Shown: positions 15,040 through 19,695 of the stretch, piece after piece | Position numbering within the stretch: position 1 is the stretch's first letter | Layout: each line of letters starts with the position of its first letter | NCBI GenBank assembly: GCA_042408595.1 | Contig: JBHOQX010000077.1 | Location: 1 to 19,695, forward strand | DNA from: JBHOQX01 sp042408595 | GTDB lineage: Bacteria; Chloroflexota; Chloroflexia; Chloroflexales; Roseiflexaceae | DNA: 19,695 bases | Direction of reading: 5' to 3' | Position numbers and translations under genes: made by a program | The notes under the pieces: generated by a model | What the model saw: only the letters and a program-made list of their open reading frames with translations | Told to the model about the DNA's origin: nothing | Databases searched by the model: none

Positions 15040-15183
15040 TCACCCGCTTCCTTCAAACAGGGGCGTCTGCTCCGCGTGCCCGGCACTGTCCTTGTGGGCC
15101 AGCCGCGCGATCTCGGGATCGATCCCCAGCTCCTCACGTGCCAGGGTATCCAGCGCACTGTCGCGGTTGCGCATCAGGCGCCG
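15040..15183 (-). pseudogene. Fragment resembling a VIT/CCC1-family protein
   Basis: On the minus strand the frame contains RRLMRNRDSALDTLAREELG followed by IDPE, matching the conserved cytoplasmic segment that precedes the later membrane helices in VIT1/CCC1 iron/manganese transporters of bacteria. After IDPE the similarity stops, and the frame ends 23 residues later at 15040 with EQTPLFEGSG. The membrane helices are missing, so this is a fragment captured between gene remnants. The upstream part of the open frame is antisense to the plus-strand fragments and is not credible. Confidence 0.4.
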
Positions 15184-15189
15184 GGTCAG

Positions 15190-15366
15190 CACCCGGCGAC
15201 CTGGCAGGTCTACCAGGCGCGCGCCCGGCAGCTGATCGACGCCGCCCAGGGCACCTTGCCGCCCGACCAGGCCCGGGCTGCGCTCGAGCGGGGCCGCCAG
15301 CTCGACTGGCAGGCCGACATCGCCCTGCTGCAGGCCGGGCTCTCGACCTGCGCGACTGGAGCCTGA
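15190..15366 (+). pseudogene. Unidentified coding-like fragment
   Basis: The plus-strand frame ending at TGA 15364-15366 reads YQARARQLIDAAQGTLPPDQ and then ARAALERGRQLDWQADIALLQAGL. Codons end mostly in G/C and the protein is helical, so it looks like former coding sequence. No family is recognised. The upstream part of the frame runs antisense to the VIT-like fragment and is unlikely to be real. Confidence 0.3.
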
Positions 15367-15515
15367 TCGGGCCGGCGCCGGCCTTTTTTCACCGCCAGCG
15401 CAACCGCTTCCGCTGGCATCTGCTGTTCCGCGCGCCCGATTCCGCGCCGCTGCTCGACATGCTGCGCGTGCCGCCCGGCTGGACGGTGGATGTTGACCCG
15501 GTGAATGTGTTATAA
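15333..15515 (+). pseudogene. priA: C-terminal remnant of primosomal protein N' (PriA)
   Basis: The frame ends at TAA 15513-15515 and encodes LRDWSLIGPAPAFFHRQRNR, then FRWHLLFRAPDSAPLLDML and GWTVDVDPVNVL. LIGPAPA...R...R(F/Y)RWHLL and the WxVDVDPVxxL ending are the hallmark of the last 50 residues of the PriA replication-restart helicase. The helicase domains, zinc cluster and start are absent, so it is a detached tail. An intact priA must be sought elsewhere in the genome. Confidence 0.6.
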
Positions 15516-15692
15516 AGGAAGAAAGCGGAAGGAGGAAGGAAGAAGAATCAACACGTTTATGAAGATGAACAATGTATTTGGGTATGATCTGCAGGGGCGA
15601 ACCCACGTATTCGTCCGGACAAACACGCCGGTTTGCTCCTACAACCCATACCCCGGTAATTTTTCAATGTTCATTAACGTGTTTTGCGTGTC

Positions 15693-15719
15693 AGCCGCCG
15701 AATTCATTCGGTGGCGGCT
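15693..15719. repeat. Stem-loop just before the TPR/BTAD regulator
   Basis: AGCCGCC (15693-15699) pairs with GGCGGCT (15713-15719); inner GAAT and ATTC extend the palindrome with one bulge. It lies 13 nt before the preferred start codon and inside the longer open frame. It resembles a dispersed intergenic palindrome rather than coding sequence, which argues for the later start. Confidence 0.4.
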
Positions 15720-15732
15720 CAACGACATTTCC

Positions 15733-17739
15733 ATGGACCTTGAAACGCGCGCACGCCGATGCACGCTCGAACTACGGCTTGATGATGCGCTGGCTGCGCA
15801 TGCGGACGATGCGGCAGGGCCCTGGCTGCTCTGCTACCGCGCCATGCATTGCCGGATTGCGGATGCGGCCTACGCCAGTGATCTCGCGCTGGCGGAACGC
15901 GCGTGCAGGCTGTTCCAGAACGCAGCCGACCGGGAGGGCTATGCGCGTGCGCTGGCCGAAGCTGCGATCGCGCGCTACCATCTCGGCCAGTACCAACACG
16001 CGCTGAACGAACTTGCCGCCTGCCCGCCGCCGGAAAGCCCGATCTGTGCCGCAGCGCTGGCCTTTGCTGCCTATCTGAATCACATTGGGCAGGGCGAGCT
16101 GACACCAGCCATCGCCGCTGCTGAGAACGGCCTGCGCGTGCTGAACGGATCCTGCGACGAACACAGCCGCGTCGTCTGGCAGATCGTGTTGCACCGCAAC
16201 CTCGTGCCAGCGTATCACTTCGCAGGCAATCTTCACGCCGCCCGGCAGAGCGCCGCAACAGCGATCACACTGGCGGAGGAACATGCCTCGCCCGGCTACA
16301 CGCTCCATTGGGCATTGTACGAAGCGGGGTTGTTGGAGCAGCGCGCCGGAGCTTTTGAGCGAGCCTTAGGCGTGCTGCGGCGCGCGCGTGAGCTGATCGA
16401 GCGCGATGGGCCACGCGAGCCGCTGTGGCGCTGGGTGATCTGCGCCGAAGGCCAGACGCTGCGCGATCTGGGGCGGCTTGATGACGCGGCGCAGTGCTAT
16501 ACACTGGGCGGGTGGGGCGAAGGCGACGACGGCCCGTTGATGCTGTGGCTGCTGCAAGGCCGCCTTGCCGAAGCGCGCATCGCCACCGAAGCGCGGCTGG
16601 CGGCGGCGCATGCATCGGCATCCACGTTTGAGGTGTTGAATCTCGAAGTCATGGCCGCGCTGCTCGACAGCGAGCAGGCGATCTCGGCAGCGATCCGCGA
16701 TCAACTGCCCCGTATCGCCGACCAGTATGCCGCGCTCGGCTTTCGCTATCACCGCGCCAGCGTGCTGCTCCACCTGGCCGCGCTGTGCTACGCGCTCAAC
16801 CAGGAGGCGGAGGGCGATCGCGCGCTGGCTGAGGCACTCGCGTTCGGCGCAACACAGGGCTACCACAACTTCGCGTGGTGGCATCCGGCCCGCATGCGGG
16901 TGCTGCTTAGTCGCGCGCTTCAGGCTGACATCGAACCGGAGTACGCCCGGCAACTTCTTGAGGAGCGTGGGCTTGAAGATGCTGCGCTGACGCTCACCAT
17001 ACGCTGCCTGGGGACGTTTGAAGTTGAGATTGACGGTCAATCGCTGCCGGACGATCGCTGGCAGACCGGCGGGGCCGCGCCGCAGCGCATGCAGCGCATG
17101 TTGCTCTTCCTGGCTCGCAACCGCGTGCCACAGTCGCTCCATGCCATCGCCCGCTACGTGTGGGCTAACAAAGCAGATGCGGTAAACCTCGCCGCCAACT
17201 TTCATATGACGATCTCCGGCCTGCGGCGCGTGCTGGAACCGAAGCTGGCGCGCGGCGCCGCATCGCGTTTTGTTGTGACGACCGAGCAGGGCTACCAACT
17301 CGCGCCTTCGATCACCGTCAGCGTGGACCTCGACCAGTTTATAGCGCATGTGCGAGCCGGACAGGAAGCAGCCATCCGCGGCGATACAGATAGCGCGCGG
17401 ACTGACTTCACGGCAGCCGAGCACCTGTACACCGGCGATTTCGCGCTGGCCAAGGCTGATCCGGCGGAAGCGCTGACGTACCGGCGCTTGTTCTGCGACG
17501 CCTTGCGCTGGCTCGCCGCCGACGACCTCGCACGCGGCGATTATGCCTCATCTATTGCGCGGGCGCAGCGCCTGCTGCAGCATGACGAGTGGGACACTGC
17601 TGCGCCTGCGCTGCTCATCCGCGCCTTCCTCGCCCACGGTGATCGCCGCGCCGCCCGCCGGCAGTACCAACGTTTCATCAAAGCGCACAGCGCTCCAACG
17701 CCGGAGATCCAGCAACTCGCGCGAACACACGGGCTGTGA
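15733..17739 (+). CDS. TPR protein with C-terminal winged-helix and BTAD domains (transcriptional regulator)
   Basis: The protein has about 668 residues. Residues 1-415 are Ala-rich helical pairs of the TPR/LuxR-MalT type. Residues 420-515 form an OmpR-like winged helix, starting LTIRCLGTFEVEIDGQSLP and containing PQRMQRMLLFLARNRV and NFHMTISGLRRVLEP. The last 140 residues (SVDLDQFIAHVRAGQEAA onward) match the bacterial transcriptional activator domain. In classical SARP proteins the winged helix is N-terminal, so this is the reversed order seen in some large Chloroflexota regulators. It has no NTPase P-loop. ATG 15733 is preferred because upstream sequence has a palindrome and different base use; ATG 15667 or 15559 are possible. 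Its neighbour is the exported amidase cassette, a plausible but unproven target. Confidence 0.75.
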   Translation: MDLETRARRCTLELRLDDALAAHADDAAGPWLLCYRAMHCRIADAAYASDLALAERACRLFQNAADREGYARALAEAAIARYHLGQYQHALNELAACPPPESPICAAALAFAAYLNHIGQGELTPAIAAAENGLRVLNGSCDEHSRVVWQIVLHRNLVPAYHFAGNLHAARQSAATAITLAEEHASPGYTLHWALYEAGLLEQRAGAFERALGVLRRARELIERDGPREPLWRWVICAEGQTLRDLGRLDDAAQCYTLGGWGEGDDGPLMLWLLQGRLAEARIATEARLAAAHASASTFEVLNLEVMAALLDSEQAISAAIRDQLPRIADQYAALGFRYHRASVLLHLAALCYALNQEAEGDRALAEALAFGATQGYHNFAWWHPARMRVLLSRALQADIEPEYARQLLEERGLEDAALTLTIRCLGTFEVEIDGQSLPDDRWQTGGAAPQRMQRMLLFLARNRVPQSLHAIARYVWANKADAVNLAANFHMTISGLRRVLEPKLARGAASRFVVTTEQGYQLAPSITVSVDLDQFIAHVRAGQEAAIRGDTDSARTDFTAAEHLYTGDFALAKADPAEALTYRRLFCDALRWLAADDLARGDYASSIARAQRLLQHDEWDTAAPALLIRAFLAHGDRRAARRQYQRFIKAHSAPTPEIQQLARTHGL

Positions 17740-17740
17740 C

Positions 17741-17831
17741 GACGGACAATGGACGACGGACGACGGACGATAGACGATGGAGGAAGCATGCCAGATTCGT
17801 CATCCGTCCTTCATCATTCGTCACGTCCGAT
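17741..17831. repeat. Period-7 tandem repeat with inverted second arm
   Basis: Six heptamers run head to tail from 17741: GACGGAC, AATGGAC, GACGGAC, GACGGAC, GATAGAC, GATGGAG. After a 14-nt gap, period-7 sequence in the opposite sense continues from 17797: TCGTCAT, CCGTCCT, TCATCAT, TCGTCAC, GTCCGAT. The arms can fold together. The element begins immediately after the regulator stop codon and could also act as a transcription end or RNA-stabilising hairpin. Confidence 0.7.
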
Positions 17832-17872
17832 GAATAGGTTGACCAGACAGCCCTTCTCCAAAACTCGACCAC

Positions 17873-17920
17873 AAAATGCTTAAAATCTAAGCGTTTTTCT
17901 AAGAGTCGCACTGCTATACT
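17873..17920 (+). promoter_or_regulatory. Promoter and inverted repeat of the exported-protein cassette
   Basis: TGCTATACT (17912-17920) is an extended -10 box located 43 nt before the ATG. Upstream, AAAATGCTTA (17873-17882) and TAAGCGTTTT (17888-17897) form an inverted repeat with one mismatch that covers the -35 position, where no good TTGACA exists. An activator bound there would fit, for example the adjacent winged-helix regulator, but the same structure followed by TTTCT could also be a weak terminator. Confidence 0.5.
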
Positions 17921-17962
17921 CCAGCCACATCCCGAAAGCGAAGCAATAGCAAGGAGGTAGTG

Positions 17963-18619
17963 ATGCAAAAAGGACTTTTAGGCGGTGTGCTCGTCGTTAC
18001 ACTGATCGCCTTTCTCGGGCTGTCAGACTTTGTTCCGCGTGTATACGCATCGAGCTACAACCGTGGCGCGGCTGCGAGCTATGCTGATCAGTGGGCACAT
18101 GCTCGTAACAGCAATTATCCGAACTTCGGCACCGGATGTAACTGCAACGATTGCCAGAATCTGGCCTCCCAAGCGTTGCGAGCTGGCGGATACCCGCTAC
18201 ACACAGGAAACTATGATCCAAATAGCGTCTTTGAGTGGTGATACTACTGGTCGTCTATTTGGGGCTGGCAGAACTCCAAAACCTGGAGCGCCTCCGACTG
18301 GTTCAACACGTATGTTGCTCAATACCCTGGCGATTTTCAAGTCAACAGGGTTACATCAGGAAGTCAACTCAGCCAGGGTGATTTTATTGCGATGGATCTA
18401 GATGGAAATGGTGCTCCTGATCATACGCGAGTCATTGTTGGGTCGGGCTATACCAGTACTAACCAAGCTGATTATACGGACGGATGCGGACACAACAATA
18501 GTATCTCTGCCCAAAGATTCACTGTTCTAGCGGATCAACATTGCATTGATCGCTGGCATGTGGAATGGGATTACAATATAGGCTCTGCGGGTTTGTGGTA
18601 CATCCATGTCACATGGTAG
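17963..18619 (+). pseudogene. Secreted amidase_6-like protein, interrupted by in-frame UGA
   Basis: The frame has 218 positions. A signal peptide (1-29, MQKGLLGGVLVVTLIAFLGL then SDFVPRVYA) is followed by a putative amidase_6 (NlpC/P60-like cysteine hydrolase) domain: YADQWAHARNSNYPNFG, NDCQNLASQALRAGGYP with candidate catalytic C64, and QGDFIAMDLDGNGAPDHTRV with candidate H154. Such domains cut amide bonds, often in cell-wall peptides. TGA at codon 93 (18239-18241) interrupts FEW-stop-YYWSS; family members have Trp-Tyr-rich sequence here, so TGG to TGA is the likely change. The rest is intact. A perfect AAGGAGG precedes ATG 17963. Base composition is clearly AT-richer than the surrounding genes, suggesting transfer. 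The truncated 92-residue product would keep the Cys but lose the His. Confidence 0.75.
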
Positions 18620-18658
18620 CGCTTCACGCAGTCTGATAGCTCTCGTAAGGAGACAACC

Positions 18659-19318
18659 ATGAACCGAAGGATCGGTATCGGTATCGTATCTGCCGCTGTG
18701 CTCATTGCTGTTGGGTTGCTTGGCATAGGTTTGTCTGGTGCTGCGGTGATCTCGTCGCCGCCAGCCGTGCCGGATACACCGGAGGCTGCTCAGATCAAAG
18801 CAACAGTCCAGCGCGCCTACGCCATTGAAGCTGAAGTTGGCAAGAACTTTTATCTCGCGCGCCTCTCGTCAGTCTATGTGAATGATCCGCGCGGCGGTGC
18901 CTTACCCGATATCTGGCTCAATTTTGTCCATGACAAGTGGCGGGAAACCGGCGATCCGCATCTGAATGATACAACTTACACGCCCGGTTACCTTGATTAT
19001 AAGCTCGCCTATTTTGGGTGGTGGAAACAAGGCGCTGAGAAGCTGGAAGTGCTTCACACACAGGCGGATCGCGAGCATCGTCACTTGACTGTTGAAGAGA
19101 TCAAGTCTGTCACAGACGCAGCCGGCCGTATTCCACCAGCGCGCGGCGCAGCCGATATTACTCCCCCGCAGATCACTTTTGAATCCATAAGTTTCAACGG
19201 CGACACAGCGGTGGCAGTTGTGAATGATGGACCACGCACGATGGAGTTGACACTTGTCAAAGCGGCGAACGGAAACTGGTTCATCGCTGGCGCAAAGATA
19301 CAATCGATTCACTTCTAA
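18659..19318 (+). CDS. Exported protein of unknown function downstream of the amidase-like gene
   Basis: This 219-residue protein has an N-terminal hydrophobic segment (about 5-31, IGIGIVSAAVLIAVGLLGIG) that is a signal peptide or anchor. The body is a helical part with KATVQRAYAIEAEVGKNFYL, then a strand-rich end, ITFESISFNGDTAVAVVNDG and ELTLVKAANGNWFIAGAKIQ. That end resembles NTF2-like/lumazine-binding exported domains, in which the final strands read LVK-x-xGxW-I-x. AAGGAG six nucleotides before ATG 18659 is clear. It lies 39 nt after the amidase-like gene, without a promoter between them, and a strong terminator follows, so the two form an operon. A role as partner or immunity-type protein for the hydrolase is only a guess. 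Confidence 0.7.
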   Translation: MNRRIGIGIVSAAVLIAVGLLGIGLSGAAVISSPPAVPDTPEAAQIKATVQRAYAIEAEVGKNFYLARLSSVYVNDPRGGALPDIWLNFVHDKWRETGDPHLNDTTYTPGYLDYKLAYFGWWKQGAEKLEVLHTQADREHRHLTVEEIKSVTDAAGRIPPARGAADITPPQITFESISFNGDTAVAVVNDGPRTMELTLVKAANGNWFIAGAKIQSIHF

Positions 19319-19348
19319 CTATCTGGCAGCAATTGGGTGAAGGAGCGT

Positions 19349-19387
19349 GCGGTATGAATTTTATTCATACCGCTTGCTTCTTTTTTG
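19349..19387 (+). terminator. Rho-independent terminator of the exported-protein operon
   Basis: GCGGTATGAA (19349-19358) and TTCATACCGC (19364-19373) form a perfect 10-bp stem with a 5-nt loop, followed by TTGCTTCTTTTTT. It is 30 nt after the stop of the second gene and is the clearest terminator in the window. Confidence 0.9.
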
Positions 19388-19409
19388 CCTCTATATACAA
19401 AGAGTGATT

Positions 19410-19520
19410 ATGAAGAAGATAGCTGCTGTTACAATGGCTATTGCAATGATATGTATCATTGTATGGAGATATCCGGGAATTGTTATAGCGAAGAGCAAAA
19501 CCATTGATCCAGATCTAGAG
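19410..19520 (+). pseudogene. N-terminus of a small membrane protein, truncated at a junction
   Basis: ATG 19410 opens MKKIAAVTMAIAMICIIVWR, a typical positively charged start plus membrane segment, then YPGIVIAKSKTIDPDLEGID. This part is AT-rich, like the exported-protein cassette. The frame stays open to the window end, but beyond about 19520 its codons become GC-rich and antisense to a more credible minus-strand frame. It is therefore probably a broken gene cut at a recombination point. No family is recognised, and there is no strong ribosome site. Confidence 0.35.
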
Positions 19521-19695
19521 GGAATCGATACCCACAATGTTGGAAAAGGCGTGGGCATCAGCCGCCTTAATCTTCGCCACGGCGATCGCCATCGCTGCCT
19601 CCCGCACCTCACGTGGCCGCGCAGCTGCACGACGCAGGTCGGCTGTGATCGGCGCAAACGCCAACTCGATCGGCGCATCGTCGGGCGCATACGGC
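19515..19695 (-). CDS. C-terminal end of an unidentified protein (partial, continues beyond the window)
   Basis: The minus-strand frame enters from the right edge and ends at TAG 19515-19517. Its 59 residues include PYAPDDAPIELAFAPITADL, then RRAAARPREVREAAMAIAVA and KIKAADAHAFSNIVGIDSL. Codons are strongly G/C-ending and the sequence is free of oddities, so it is more credible than the overlapping plus frame. I do not recognise the family. Whether the stop is native or created by the junction with the AT-rich piece cannot be told. Confidence 0.45.
   Translation of the reverse strand, partial: PYAPDDAPIELAFAPITADLRRAAARPREVREAAMAIAVAKIKAADAHAFSNIVGIDSL

Noticed and set aside
10984..17739. 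Genome-wide reassignment of UGA to Trp or Arg
   Set aside because: purC, purE, purK, selB and the regulator all end at UGA at their natural family lengths.
17741..17831. CRISPR array
   Set aside because: The repeat unit is seven nucleotides with no spacers; it is a simple tandem repeat with an inverted arm. No cas genes are present.

Overview
The window is GC-rich (most genes have strongly G/C-ending codons) and looks like a chromosomal piece of a Chloroflexota bacterium, probably of the Chloroflexia (Roseiflexus/Chloroflexus type). This is inferred from gene content: a NurA nuclease with an inserted Cys cluster, a DUF2342-type zinc metalloprotease, a TPR protein with a C-terminal winged-helix/BTAD module, a PspC-domain protein with a proline-rich linker, and many intergenic palindromes. 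No database search was possible, so the taxonomy is tentative.

Left part (1-3480): accessory and decaying material. It holds the tail of an upstream gene, a C-terminal remnant of an aminoglycoside-nucleotidyltransferase-like gene, a MITE-like inverted repeat, a small-molecule kinase of the APH fold, a VOC/glyoxalase protein with its own promoter, and a Phd/VapC toxin-antitoxin pair with a clear sigma70 promoter and palindromic operator. Middle-left (3610-8950, minus strand): a run read from selB through two tandem paralogous ~88-residue proteins to a membrane-anchored metalloprotease, followed by nurA, which has its own promoter. Divergent from selB is a pspC-domain membrane protein; next, on the minus strand, is a membrane-anchored thioredoxin-like protein.

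Centre (10900-14901): de novo purine genes purM-purC-purE and, after a 400-nt repeat-filled gap, purK. They supply FGAM-to-AIR cyclisation, AIR carboxylation (PurK plus PurE) and SAICAR synthesis. purM is full length but broken by an in-frame UGA at codon 106. Right part: a gene graveyard (14902-15520) with a PriA C-terminus and an antisense VIT-family piece, a large TPR/winged-helix/BTAD regulator, a period-7 inverted tandem repeat, and an AT-richer cassette of two exported proteins ending in a strong terminator. The first exported protein, amidase_6-like, also carries an in-frame UGA (codon 93). The window ends in a chimeric junction between an AT-rich membrane-protein N-terminus (plus) and the C-terminus of an unidentified GC-rich gene (minus).

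The most notable observation is that two otherwise intact genes are each interrupted by a single in-frame UGA in a window that also encodes SelB. The simplest reading is point mutation or sequencing error (Arg CGA and Trp TGG each becoming TGA by one transition). I see no convincing bacterial SECIS hairpin after the purM UGA, and UGA clearly works as a terminator elsewhere in the window. I did not find a convincing new defence or metabolic system. The best candidates for undescribed biology are the selB-associated paralogous small proteins and the exported amidase plus companion cassette.
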